From Planococcus halocryophilus (GTDB lineage Bacteria > Bacillota > Bacilli > Bacillales_A > Planococcaceae), in assembly GCF_001687585.2 (NCBI RefSeq), contig NZ_CP016537.2, positions 840,001 through 904,000 on the forward strand: a DNA stretch of 64,000 nt, written 5' to 3'. The position numbers and the translations under genes are program-made. The notes under the pieces are model-generated. The model saw only the letters and a program-made list of their open reading frames with translations, had not been told where the DNA came from and searched no databases. Positions 8,955 to 17,163 of the stretch are shown here, piece by piece. Within the stretch, counting starts at the first letter, position 1. Each line of letters begins with the position of its first letter.

Positions 8955-10574
8955 ATGACAAAGAAAAACTTGGAACGTGCTTCTTTTAACAATCCCGTCT
9001 TTAAAATATCGGCTACCATTGTCACTTTGTTTGCTTTGTGGGGGATGTTATCTCCCCAAAGTATGACGACAATTGCAGCTGCTGTCGCAAACTATATCGG
9101 CAATTCATTTGGTTGGTTCTATATGATGTCCGTCGCGTTTTTCGTGGCATTTTGTCTATTTCTTGCTTTTAGCAAATATGGAAAGATTAAGCTTGGACAA
9201 GAAAATGAGAAACCGGAATTTTCATTTTTTGCATGGATCAGCATGTTATTCGCCGCTGGATTTGGCGCAGGGATTGTTTTTTGGGGTGTTGCAGAACCGA
9301 TGACTCACTTTGCGAATCCTCCTACTGGAAATATTGAACCTCAATCTGCTGAAGCAGCTCGAGTTGCCATGAATTACTCTTTCTTTAATTGGGGATTGCA
9401 TCAATGGTCGGTTTTCACTCTTGTTGGTTTAGCTCTTGCTTATTTTCAATTCCGAAAAAAAAGCAAATTGCTAATCAGTGAGACACTTGATGGAGTTTCT
9501 AAGAAAAAAATGAACAAAACCTTAAAAAGGTCGATCAATATTTTAGCAGTTGTAGCGACAGTGACAGGAGTTGCAACATCTTTAGGTATGGGTGTACTGC
9601 AAATAAATGCCGGACTTAGTCATGTTTTTTCTTTGCCCAATACGGGTGGAATGCAGATTGGCATTATCGGCCTCATGTTTGTGTTATTTACCTTATCTGC
9701 CATTACTGGTGTTAATAAAGGGATTAAAATATTAAGTAATCTCAATATGGTTTTAGTTGTCGGATTTATGCTGTTCTTTTTGTTTAATGGACCTACTGTT
9801 TTCATCCTTGAAACGTTTGTCCTTGGAATTGGAGATTACTTAACGAACTTTGTTGGAATGAGCTTTCAAATGACTCCATATTCAGGAGAAACGTGGGTCA
9901 AAGATTGGACAGTGTTTTATTGGGCATGGGTTATTACCTGGTCTCCATTTGTCGGATCGTTTGTTGCACGCATATCAAGAGGAAGAACCATTCGTCAATT
10001 TGTGTCAGGCGTAATGATTGTTCCTCCTTTAATCGCCTTTGTATGGATGTCTATTTTTGGAGGAACGGGAATCTACATGGACTTGTTCCAAAACACAGCA
10101 CTTTCAACAGCCGTTTCTGAAAACGTTGCGACCGCCATTTTTGTTTTCTTAGAACAATTCCCGCTTTATGGTTTGTTATCTGCATTAATGTTAGTGCTTA
10201 TTATGATTTTCTTAGTTACATCTGCCGATTCTACGGTTTACGTACTCGGAATTATGACTTCTGATGGCAATGAAAATCCATCGAATGCAGTTAAAGGAAT
10301 CTGGGCTGTCCTAATCGCAGTTATTACGGGAGTACTGATTGTCAGCAGTGGATTGCAGGGGCTTCAATCAGTAGCATTAATAGCGGCCTTGCCGTTTACG
10401 GTCATTATGTTATTCATTAGTGTATCGTTAATGAAATCTTTGTCTCAAGAAAAATTTGAAGTGGTTATTGAAGAACATGAAGTAAAATTGAATCCGGTTC
10501 AGGCTTCGACAAAGTCTTCATCAAAAGAAGGAGAGCGACAAAAAAATCCTAAAAATAGTTCCGTCGAAATTTGA
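8955..10574 (+). CDS. BCCT-family compatible-solute transporter
   Basis: A 539-aa polytopic membrane protein (about 12 hydrophobic segments) with BCCT hallmarks: GFGAGIVFWGVAEP in TM3, SLGMGVLQIN in TM5, and the Trp-rich WTVFYWAWVITWSPF segment in TM8 followed by VARISRGRTIRQF. BCCT carriers import betaine, ectoine, choline or carnitine with Na+ or H+. The C-terminal tail (about 510-539) is hydrophilic and short, as in nutrient rather than strongly osmosensing carriers. The ATG at 8955 follows AAGGGGGAAA; an upstream in-frame extension overlaps the ALDH gene and has no better SD. As last gene of the cluster it most likely imports ectoine or hydroxyectoine (inference). Confidence 0.87.
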   Translation: MTKKNLERASFNNPVFKISATIVTLFALWGMLSPQSMTTIAAAVANYIGNSFGWFYMMSVAFFVAFCLFLAFSKYGKIKLGQENEKPEFSFFAWISMLFAAGFGAGIVFWGVAEPMTHFANPPTGNIEPQSAEAARVAMNYSFFNWGLHQWSVFTLVGLALAYFQFRKKSKLLISETLDGVSKKKMNKTLKRSINILAVVATVTGVATSLGMGVLQINAGLSHVFSLPNTGGMQIGIIGLMFVLFTLSAITGVNKGIKILSNLNMVLVVGFMLFFLFNGPTVFILETFVLGIGDYLTNFVGMSFQMTPYSGETWVKDWTVFYWAWVITWSPFVGSFVARISRGRTIRQFVSGVMIVPPLIAFVWMSIFGGTGIYMDLFQNTALSTAVSENVATAIFVFLEQFPLYGLLSALMLVLIMIFLVTSADSTVYVLGIMTSDGNENPSNAVKGIWAVLIAVITGVLIVSSGLQGLQSVALIAALPFTVIMLFISVSLMKSLSQEKFEVVIEEHEVKLNPVQASTKSSSKEGERQKNPKNSSVEI

Positions 10575-10587
10575 CGGAGCTTTTTTG
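10559..10587 (+). terminator. Terminator ending the ectoine-type operon
   Basis: TCCGTCAAATTTCGACGGA-type hairpin (TCCGTC/GACGGA arms) followed by TTTTTT. It overlaps the last codons and the stop codon of the BCCT gene. Confidence 0.85.
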
Positions 10588-10726
10588 CGTTTTCGCATTC
10601 AATATACATTGATCAGGTGAATAGGTATATATAATTAGGTAAATAGTTTCACTTACTATATTCACGTTCAATCCACTAGAAAATTTCCCAATTACGAAAA
10701 ACGGAAACTTCTGCTAACTTTAAATG

Positions 10727-10793
10727 TGTGGCAGCGTCCTCAAGTCGGACATATGCGAAAGCGCGGGACGCCGTAGCTGGAGTCAGTTGCCAT
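10727..10793 (+). promoter_or_regulatory. Structured RNA leader before the subtilisin gene (class unknown)
   Basis: Nested complementary arms are visible: TGGCA (10729-10733) with TGCCA (10788-10792), and GCGTCC (10734-10739) with GGACGC (10766-10771). A GC-GAAA-GC tetraloop hairpin lies around 10755-10764. The GAAA loop, GGGACGC and CAGTTGCC pieces recall parts of the c-di-GMP-I (GEMM) aptamer, but their order is not the usual one. It ends 28 nt before the protease start. I treat it as a structured 5' UTR of unknown class. Confidence 0.45.
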
Positions 10794-10821
10794 AAACCAT
10801 ATTGGAAAAGGGGATTGAACG

Positions 10822-12081
10822 ATGAAAAAATCGGCAAAATTCATTACGACAGCAATATTGACAGCTACTATGTTAATACCGGCAATGGGCGTCAGCGCAA
10901 ACGGGGATTCTGTTGAAAAAGCGAATGGCAATGAGAAATTTCGTGTATTGGTTGACTCAGCAAATCAAAAAGAGTTGAAAAATGCTAAAAGCCAATACGG
11001 TGTTCATTGGGATTTTGAAAACGAAGGATTCACAACCAATATGAACGAAAAGCAATTTGAAGCACTTCAGAAAAACAAAAATATAACAGTCGAAAAAGTT
11101 CCAGAATATAGCATTGATGAAACTTCAGCTGAGCCGCTAGCTCAATACTCAACTATGGCAGCTTCTCAATCCACACCATGGGGGATCAAAGCCATCTATA
11201 ATAATTCAAACCTAACACAAACTTCTGGTGGAGCAGGTATTAACATTGCCGTACTCGATACTGGAGTGAATGTAAATCATGCAGATTTAGCGAACAATGT
11301 AGAACAATGTAAAGACTTTACATTAACTAGTAGCATCACGAATGGCACATGTACCGATCGCCAAGGACACGGAACGCATGTTGCAGGGTCTGCTTTAGCA
11401 AATGGTAACGGCGGCTTATACGGAGTAGCGCCACAATCTGACCTGTGGGCTTATAAAGTATTAGGAGATGATGGTTCGGGTTCTTCTGATGATATTGCGA
11501 CAGCTATCCGCCACGTCGCAGATCAAGCAAGCGCATTAAATACAAAAGTAGTAATTAATATGTCGTTAGGATCTCCAACGGAAAGCAGCTTGATCACGAG
11601 CGCTGTTGACTACGCGTATAACAAAGGTGTATTAGTAATAGCAGCAGCAGGTAACTCAGGTCCTTCACAAGGCTCTATTGGCTTCCCAGGGGCTTTAAAA
11701 AATGCAGTTGCAGTAGCTGCACTTGAAAATGTTATTCAAAATGGTACACACCGCGTAGCTGATTTTTCTTCACGTGGCTATAGTTTTTACGATGGTGATT
11801 ATTCTATTGGCAAATACGATGTTGAAATTTCAGCACCTGGCGCAGCAGTTTATTCCGCGTGGTATACAGGTGGCTATGCGACGCTAAGCGGAACATCGAT
11901 GGCTTCGCCGCACGCAGCAGGACTTGCTGCTAAAGTTTGGGCAGCAAATCCAAGTGCAACAAACGTACAGGTGAGAGCAGATTTACAAAACCGTGCAAAA
12001 TCATATGATATTCTCTCAGGATATGGTGCAGGCTATGGCGATGATTATGCATCAGGTTTCGGTTTTTCACGCGTTCAATAA
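10822..12081 (+). CDS. Secreted subtilisin-like serine protease (S8)
   Basis: A 419-aa pre-pro-protease. Residues 1-27 form a Sec signal peptide (KKSAK, hydrophobic core, VSANG). Residues about 35-100 are an I9-type inhibitor propeptide. The catalytic domain has the triad D146 (AVLDTGVN), H183 (GHGTHVAG) and S359 (GTSMASPHAAG), with oxyanion Asn in AAAGNSG. Two Cys (in EQCKDF and NGTCTD) may form a disulfide. It is a secreted monomeric protease without extra C-terminal domains. The ATG at 10822 follows AAAAGGGG. It is followed by its own terminator and then by a PlcR/NprR-like regulator with a peptide gene, a family that often controls exported proteases. Confidence 0.93.
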   Translation: MKKSAKFITTAILTATMLIPAMGVSANGDSVEKANGNEKFRVLVDSANQKELKNAKSQYGVHWDFENEGFTTNMNEKQFEALQKNKNITVEKVPEYSIDETSAEPLAQYSTMAASQSTPWGIKAIYNNSNLTQTSGGAGINIAVLDTGVNVNHADLANNVEQCKDFTLTSSITNGTCTDRQGHGTHVAGSALANGNGGLYGVAPQSDLWAYKVLGDDGSGSSDDIATAIRHVADQASALNTKVVINMSLGSPTESSLITSAVDYAYNKGVLVIAAAGNSGPSQGSIGFPGALKNAVAVAALENVIQNGTHRVADFSSRGYSFYDGDYSIGKYDVEISAPGAAVYSAWYTGGYATLSGTSMASPHAAGLAAKVWAANPSATNVQVRADLQNRAKSYDILSGYGAGYGDDYASGFGFSRVQ

Positions 12082-12107
12082 TGATAGACGTTACAGTTAG
12101 CAAAAGC

Positions 12108-12143
12108 GACAACCCTGTCAAAAATGTCAGGGTTGTTTTTTTG
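12108..12143 (+). terminator. Terminator after the subtilisin gene
   Basis: ACAACCCTG...CAGGGTTGT stem followed by seven T residues, 27 nt after the stop codon. Confidence 0.92.
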
Positions 12144-12181
12144 TGATATATTTTATTTATTCTGTTAAAAAGGGTGAAATT

Positions 12182-13420
12182 ATGAATGTCGGTTCAATCA
12201 TCAAGTATTATCGGACAAAAAATGGTCTAACGCAGTCACAATTGGCGGAAGGCATTTGTTCAATTTCACATTTAAGCAAAACTGAATCGAATGCTTACAG
12301 CCCCCATGAATCTACCATCAAAGCATTGTTGTTAAAAATGGGTGTTCAATTGAACAAAGAGATGGATAAACATAAACAGCTCGAGCGGACGATTGGACAA
12401 TTTATCGATTGTTCGCTTCATTACGATCTAGAAACGATGAGAAGAATTTATAAGCAGTTGGAAAGAGAAAATGATTATATTCAATCAACCGATTTGGTCA
12501 ATCAATACGAACTTTATAAATTTCGTTTTTATATTTACGATTATAATTTGACCAAAGCGGAACAACAGAAAAAGCTATTAGAACGAATGAAAGCTTCTTT
12601 TTTAGCGCCAGAACTCTGGGTTCATCAATTTTTTCAATCGCTATACTTCTCAATGGTGGGCGACAACATAAAATCTTTTGAATTTCTAAACAAAATGGAT
12701 ATAGGGATTCAAAGCATTCCACAGAAATTTGAAGGAGAGTTTTATTATCAAAAGGCGCGAATGTTAGTGCTTGCAGACCGTTACGAACTGTCAGCACATT
12801 TTGCTGAATTGGCGGTTCAATCTTTCCAACTCCACCACAATTACATCCGACTACTCCATGCCCAAATGCTTTTAGCGATCAACTATACACGTAGAAATTT
12901 GCTTGTTCAGGCAGAGAGTCTCTATGAAGTACTAATTCGCAACACCCATTTAACTAATCAAACAGCGTTACACAACCAAACGCTTTATAATTACACAGAA
13001 TTATTAAGGATGAAACATGCCCATGGTGAAGCGTTAGTGATTCTTCAATCGTTAAAAGAAGCAGTAGAACGGGATACGTATTTCTACAAAGCTGTTTTAA
13101 CGAGTTTATTAGAATCTATGATGGAAACGGGCCAAGATCCTTCTATACACATTGAAGAATTGAAAGCGATAAGTACTAAGCCAGAAGAAGAGTTTTTTCG
13201 AATTTATGCCAATTATTTTGAGAAAAGGAATTTTTCCCAACCAGACCTTATGACCTATTGTGAAGATATAATGTTCCAATTTTTCAGAAATAATGGTTAT
13301 ATAAAAGAAACAAGAAATGTTGCAGCGGAACTTGCACGTCATTATAGCAAGCAGCAACAATGGGAAAAAGCGTATTTCTATCAATCTTTCTGGAATGAGA
13401 ATGGTGGTGAGTTGAATTGA
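12182..13420 (+). CDS. PlcR/NprR-like (RRNPP) quorum-sensing regulator
   Basis: A 412-aa protein. An XRE-type HTH occupies residues 1-60 (GLTQSQLAEGICSISHLSK, characteristic of PlcR/NprR/Rgg relatives). The rest is an all-helical region of TPR-like repeats (about 75-405), the peptide-binding part in RRNPP proteins. The ATG at 12182 follows AAAGGGTG; an upstream TTG-type extension at 12143 lies inside the previous terminator and is rejected. The stop codon overlaps the ATG of a 30-codon pro-peptide gene (ATGA). Such regulators are switched by an imported, processed peptide encoded by the adjacent small gene. The likely first target is the upstream secreted protease (inference). Confidence 0.85.
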   Translation: MNVGSIIKYYRTKNGLTQSQLAEGICSISHLSKTESNAYSPHESTIKALLLKMGVQLNKEMDKHKQLERTIGQFIDCSLHYDLETMRRIYKQLERENDYIQSTDLVNQYELYKFRFYIYDYNLTKAEQQKKLLERMKASFLAPELWVHQFFQSLYFSMVGDNIKSFEFLNKMDIGIQSIPQKFEGEFYYQKARMLVLADRYELSAHFAELAVQSFQLHHNYIRLLHAQMLLAINYTRRNLLVQAESLYEVLIRNTHLTNQTALHNQTLYNYTELLRMKHAHGEALVILQSLKEAVERDTYFYKAVLTSLLESMMETGQDPSIHIEELKAISTKPEEEFFRIYANYFEKRNFSQPDLMTYCEDIMFQFFRNNGYIKETRNVAAELARHYSKQQQWEKAYFYQSFWNENGGELN

Positions 13421-13512
13421 TGAAGAAAAAACTAATAGTCTTGTCTATTATGTATACAGGTTTACTATCTGCCGTTGTACTTGGCGGTCCAAATGTTTTA
13501 CCTCCACTTTAA
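13420..13512 (+). CDS. Candidate signalling pro-peptide (PapR/NprX-like), 30 aa
   Basis: The ORF starts at an ATG overlapping the regulator stop codon (ATGA), with GGTGGTGAG upstream as SD. It encodes a basic MKKK start, a hydrophobic core (residues 5-23) and a short C-terminal tail GGPNVLPPL. This is the architecture of exported RRNPP pro-peptides: a secretion signal followed by a 5-8 residue pheromone at the extreme C-terminus. The likely mature signal is within PNVLPPL. A strong terminator follows 6 nt later, so the small ORF is the last gene of the regulator transcript. Homology is not demonstrable at this length; the call rests on architecture and position. Confidence 0.75.
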   Translation: MKKKLIVLSIMYTGLLSAVVLGGPNVLPPL

Positions 13513-13516
13513 TGAA

Positions 13517-13549
13517 TAAAAAAGCTGCTTACTTTTAAGCAGCTTTTTT
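13517..13549 (+). terminator. Terminator after the regulator/pro-peptide unit
   Basis: AAAAAAGCTGCTT...AAGCAGCTTTTTT hairpin with a U-tail, directly after the pro-peptide stop codon. Confidence 0.93.
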
Positions 13550-13593
13550 CATTGCCTAGATTCACGTACGATAAGAAAAAAGGGGAGAGACAT

Positions 13594-14265
13594 ATGTATA
13601 AGAAGAAACAATATGCTTTTAGTGATAACAAGCCCGTTTTAGTGGAAATACGACAATACACAAAATCAGATTTTCCGGCATTGATTGCCATTCAAAAAGA
13701 AAGTTTCCCCCACCCGTTTCCGGAGGAACTTTGGTGGAACTCAGAGCAGCTGACAAACCATACGGAATTATATCCTGAAGGTGCTATATGTATCGAAGTC
13801 GAAGGAGAAATTGCTGGGTCGATTACAGCTTTGCTAACAGATTTTGATCCAATATCACCAATGCATACGTGGGAGGATGCAACAGATAATGGCTATATTC
13901 GAAATCACAATCCAAAAGGCAACACTTTGTATATCGTCGACATCTGCATTCGTCCTAAATACCGATCGTTAAAACTAGGTCAGTTATTAATGCATGCGAT
14001 GTATGAACGTGTTATAGAAGATGAGTTAGACCGATTGCTTGGTGGAGGAAGGATGCCAGGGTTTCATGAATTTTCTGATCGGCTCACTGCAGAACAATAC
14101 GCTGAGCAAGTAGTATCGGGGGAAATTAAAGATCCGGTTCTTTCTTTCTTACTAAGCTGCGGCAGAACACCAGTGTGCATCGTAAAAAATTATTTAGAAG
14201 ATGAAGAGTCTAGAGGATATGCACTATTAATGGAGTGGGAAAATCCTTTTCATCATGAACAATAG
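13594..14265 (+). CDS. GNAT-family N-acetyltransferase
   Basis: About 223 aa. An N-terminal GNAT fold begins at IRQYTKSDFPALIAIQKESFP. The acetyl-CoA segment is DICIRPKYRSLKLGQLLM (a variant of R/Q-x-x-G-x-G/A with R-S-L-K-L-G). The C-terminal part (GRMPGFHEF to the end) resembles the GNAT domain found fused to nitrilases in other bacteria; here it stands alone. The ATG at 13594 follows AGGGGAGA; a TTG-started extension to 13552 overlaps the upstream terminator. The substrate is unknown. It is monocistronic, between two terminators. Confidence 0.82.
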   Translation: MYKKKQYAFSDNKPVLVEIRQYTKSDFPALIAIQKESFPHPFPEELWWNSEQLTNHTELYPEGAICIEVEGEIAGSITALLTDFDPISPMHTWEDATDNGYIRNHNPKGNTLYIVDICIRPKYRSLKLGQLLMHAMYERVIEDELDRLLGGGRMPGFHEFSDRLTAEQYAEQVVSGEIKDPVLSFLLSCGRTPVCIVKNYLEDEESRGYALLMEWENPFHHEQ

Positions 14266-14275
14266 GAAAACTAAA

Positions 14276-14306
14276 AAAACAAGCCGCAGCAGATGCGGCT
14301 TGTTTC
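14276..14306 (+). terminator. Terminator after the GNAT gene
   Basis: AACAAGCCGCA...TGCGGCTTGTTT hairpin, flanked by A-run and T-run, so it could work in both directions. Confidence 0.88.
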
Positions 14307-14410
14307 AACTTATAGACAACTGAAGTATTGGGAAGAGATTGCTCCAATTCCTCTTCTTTTTGACTTCTCTATTTATAGAAAAATTTCGACATTATTTAGA
14401 TTACCTATTT

Positions 14411-14522
14411 ATTGTAGACGCTAGCAGTGGCGCGTCCATGGGGTAGACGAGGCAAGAAGACAGGTGGTTTTCCTGGCTTCTTGCGGGAGTCATCCTCAAA
14501 GCGACCAGCGCGGTTTTACGAC
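14411..14522. repeat. GC-rich palindromic intergenic element (candidate dispersed repeat)
   Basis: A roughly 110-bp GC-rich island in AT-rich surroundings. It contains a 12-bp inverted repeat with one mismatch at 14452-14484 (GCAAGAAG-A-CAGG pairing with CCTG-G-CTTCTTGC). The surrounding text (GCGCGTCCATGGGGTAGACG) resembles short intergenic repeats I have seen in Bacillales genomes. A second copy is not present in this window, so the repeat status is unproven. Confidence 0.35.
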
Positions 14523-14552
14523 TTCGCAAACTGCACAAGGGGATTTTTCTGT

Positions 14553-15053
14553 TTATATATCAAAACGAAATGCTTTAACGGTAATGCCGTCATTTAATAG
14601 TTTAAAGTCAAGTGAAGAAACACGTTTAAAGCCCATTTTTTCATACAAGTCGATGGCGTTCTTCATAAAACATTCTGTATGTAAACAGATTGATTTTTGT
14701 TTGCGAATTTTGGAAATATCGATGCAATGTTCAACAAGTGCTTTGCCAACTCCACGTGAGCGAAACTCAGGAGTCACTGCTAATAAACGGATTTCAGGAT
14801 ATTCGCTTATCTCTTGTACTCCGGTATATGTATGGGATCCACAAGGAAATAATACGATACTCCCCACAATTTCCCGACCGATCTCGACTACAAATACTTC
14901 TACACCAGGTTGTAACTCATTAGCAGAAGCCAAATTGGATTTCAGTCGTCCCCAATGTTTCGGTGACAGTTCTTCTTGGAAACATTGCTAAGCAGCAATG
15001 CGCTGGTCTTTTAGTATATGAAATTCATCTCTCTTAGCTTCCCGAATCAACAA
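14553..15053 (-). pseudogene. GNAT acetyltransferase interrupted by a TAG stop
   Basis: On the minus strand a frame from a TTG at 15053 (SD AAAGGGG upstream) reads LLIREAKRDEF, a typical GNAT start. It meets TAG at 14990-14988 after codon 21, then continues open to 14553. The remainder has the acetyl-CoA motif LAVTPEFRSRGVGKALVEHC and a C-terminal YEKMGFKRV, so the fold is otherwise complete (about 166 codons in all). A single base change from TAT or TAC (Tyr) would create the stop. The 126-aa downstream ORF could restart at 14933 but would lack beta1-alpha1. It is either a recent pseudogene or a sequencing error. Confidence 0.72.
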
Positions 15054-15374
15054 ATCTTCATCCCCTTTAATTCAAAATACTAGAGTTGTGAAATAATGTA
15101 GAAGAAATACCGGGATGAATAATAGTGAAAGTCCATCGATTCATTAGATGTAACAGAGAGACTCATCACAAGGCTAAATAAAAAAGTTATTCTAGACAAA
15201 CTAATTATAAATTAATATATTGCATATAACAAGGGAGGGGTTGGTTATGATAGAATGTAAGCGAATACATTTGTAAATTATTTGACGATTAAAAAAATAA
15301 TGAAATATTATTCTTTTATTCGTTGAATTCTGACAAATGTGTTCTATAATAAATAGAAAAGAAAGGAAGGATAA
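15054..15374. other. Intergenic region upstream of ilvD with a 9-codon ORF and a promoter
   Basis: AT-rich. It contains a 9-codon ORF (15247-15276, reading MIECKRIHL) behind a near-perfect SD (AAGGGAGGGG), and a sigma-A promoter just before ilvD (see separate entry). I see no other gene. Confidence 0.5.
15323..15350 (+). promoter_or_regulatory. Sigma-A promoter of ilvD
   Basis: TTGAAT at 15323-15328, a 16-nt spacer, and a perfect TATAAT at 15345-15350, 25 nt before the ilvD start. The segment AATTCTGACAAATGT in the spacer matches only about 10 of 15 positions of the CodY box, so CodY control is possible but weak. Confidence 0.7.
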
Positions 15375-15377
15375 ATG

Positions 15378-17066
15378 ATGAAAAAAGATTTGCGTATCAA
15401 CAGCAAAGTTTTTAGTGAAGGGGCCATGAGAGCGCCTAACCGAGCGATGCTTCGTTCAGTAGGAGTGACAGACGAAGATTTTAAAAAACCAATGATCGGC
15501 GTCGCTAGCACGTGGAGTGAAGTGACGCCATGTAATATACATATTGATGACTTAGCAATTAGTGCCAAAAAAGGCGCTAGAGCAGCTGGAGGCGTCCCAT
15601 TTATCTTTAATACAATCACGGTTTCTGATGGAATCTCAATGGGCACAGAAGGGATGAAGTATTCACTTTCAAGCCGAGATGTGATTGCAGATTCAATTGA
15701 AACAGTGGTAGGAGCAGAAAGTTTGGATGGCTTAGTCGCAATTGGTGGCTGTGATAAAAACATTCCAGGTTGCTTAATTGCTATTGCAAACTCTGAAGTT
15801 CCAGCTGTTTTTGTTTACGGAGGAACGATCGCTCCAGGTCGCCACAATAATAGAGATATTGATATTGTTTCTGTATTTGAAGGTGTGGGCCAACATAATA
15901 ACGGCGACATGGATGACAGTACGTTACGCAATATCGAGTGTGGTGCATGTCCAGGCGCTGGGTCATGTGGCGGAATGTATACAGCCAACACAATGGCATC
16001 TGCTGCTGAAGCGATGGGAATGAGTTTGCCAGGAAGTTCTTCAAATCCAGCGGTATCAGCTGAGAAATTAGCGGATTGTGAAAAAGCAGGAGCAGCTGTA
16101 CATAATTTACTTGAATTAGATATTTATCCAAAAGACATCATGACAAAAGAAGCATTTGAAAATGCGATTACGGTAGTCATGGCGCTAGGTGGATCGACAA
16201 ATGCAATTCTTCATTTATTAGCGATAGCTCACGCGGCTGAAGTGGATTTAACGATTGATGACTTTAACCGATTGCAAAAAACGGTACCACATTTGGCTGA
16301 TTTAAAACCAAGTGGAAAATATGTTATGCAAGATTTGCACCGAGTTGGCGGGGTTCAAGCGGTTATGAAAATGTTGCTAGAAGCTGGTTACTTGCATGGC
16401 GACTGTATGACGGTAACCGGAAAAACAGTGGCAGAAAATCTAAACGAAGCTCCGGCATTGCAAGAAGGTCAAGTAGTCATCATGCCTTTCGATAATCCGA
16501 AACGTAAAGATGGTCCACTCATTGTCTTAAAAGGAAACTTATCACCAAGCGGCGCAGTAGCAAAAGTATCGGGTGTGAAAGTAAAACGCCATGCAGGTCC
16601 TGCTCGCGTTTACAACAATGAAAAAGAAGCAACAGATGCTGTAATGGCCAATGAAATTAACGAAGGTGATGTATTAGTTATTCGTTATGTAGGACCAAAA
16701 GGTGGTCCGGGAATGCCGGAAATGCTGTCAGTTTCTGCAATTCTTGTCGGTAAAGGTATGGACGCATCAGTTGCATTACTGACAGACGGACGTTTTTCCG
16801 GCGGTACTCACGGCTTAGTAGTGGGCCATATCGCACCAGAAGCTCAAGTTGGCGGACCAATTGCCTTGCTTGAAGAAGGAGATATCGTAACTATCGATTC
16901 CGAGTTACAAGAAATTTCGATGGATGTATCTGAAGCTGAGTTGGAAGAACGCCGAAAACGTTGGGTTGCTCCACCGCTTCATAAAAAAGGTGTGCTCGGT
17001 AAATATGCGCATAATGTTTCTTGTTCATCAAAAGGAGCAGTTACTGATTACCTGAACCGTTCATAA
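15378..17066 (+). CDS. ilvD: Dihydroxy-acid dehydratase (IlvD)
   Basis: About 562 aa, IlvD/Edd family, normal length. Conserved Fe-S cysteines lie in [10 protein letters not shown] and [19 protein letters not shown]. Other family blocks are [17 protein letters not shown] and the C-terminal [13 protein letters not shown]. It dehydrates 2,3-dihydroxy-acids to 2-keto acids in isoleucine/valine synthesis, and homologues dehydrate sugar acids. Two adjacent ATGs (15375, 15378) follow GAAAGGAAGG. Sequence motifs favour true IlvD. However, the gene heads a run with a TRAP transporter and several dehydrogenases and is not with ilvB/C or leu genes, so a catabolic substrate is possible. Confidence 0.85.
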   Translation: MKKDLRINSKVFSEGAMRAPNRAMLRSVGVTDEDFKKPMIGVASTWSEVTPCNIHIDDLAISAKKGARAAGGVPFIFNTITVSDGISMGTEGMKYSLSSRDVIADSIETVVGAESLDGLVAIGGCDKNIPGCLIAIANSEVPAVFVYGGTIAPGRHNNRDIDIVSVFEGVGQHNNGDMDDSTLRNIECGACPGAGSCGGMYTANTMASAAEAMGMSLPGSSSNPAVSAEKLADCEKAGAAVHNLLELDIYPKDIMTKEAFENAITVVMALGGSTNAILHLLAIAHAAEVDLTIDDFNRLQKTVPHLADLKPSGKYVMQDLHRVGGVQAVMKMLLEAGYLHGDCMTVTGKTVAENLNEAPALQEGQVVIMPFDNPKRKDGPLIVLKGNLSPSGAVAKVSGVKVKRHAGPARVYNNEKEATDAVMANEINEGDVLVIRYVGPKGGPGMPEMLSVSAILVGKGMDASVALLTDGRFSGGTHGLVVGHIAPEAQVGGPIALLEEGDIVTIDSELQEISMDVSEAELEERRKRWVAPPLHKKGVLGKYAHNVSCSSKGAVTDYLNRS

Positions 17067-17097
17067 AAAGGGATTAACTAAGACAGACTTTGGCAGT

Positions 17098-17129
17098 CAG
17101 TTGACTTTCATGAAACCGTAAGTCAACTG
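17098..17129 (+). promoter_or_regulatory. Hairpin between ilvD and dctP
   Basis: A perfect 10-bp inverted repeat CAGTTGACTT/AAGTCAACTG with a 12-nt loop. No U-tail follows, so it is not a terminator. It could be an operator or an mRNA processing/stability stem ahead of the TRAP genes. Confidence 0.5.
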
Positions 17130-17163
17130 AGATGTTGAGGCACAATAAAAGGGGGAAACAACA

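Noticed and set aside
12143-12181. N-terminal extension of the RRNPP regulator
   Set aside because: It starts in the U-tail of the previous terminator without an SD; the ATG at 12182 has AAAGGGTG.
14464-14991. 175-codon plus-strand ORF
   Set aside because: It is antisense to the GNAT pseudogene and has no SD or recognisable domain.
15323-15350. CodY box in the ilvD promoter
   Set aside because: Only about 10 of 15 consensus positions match, too weak to list as a site.
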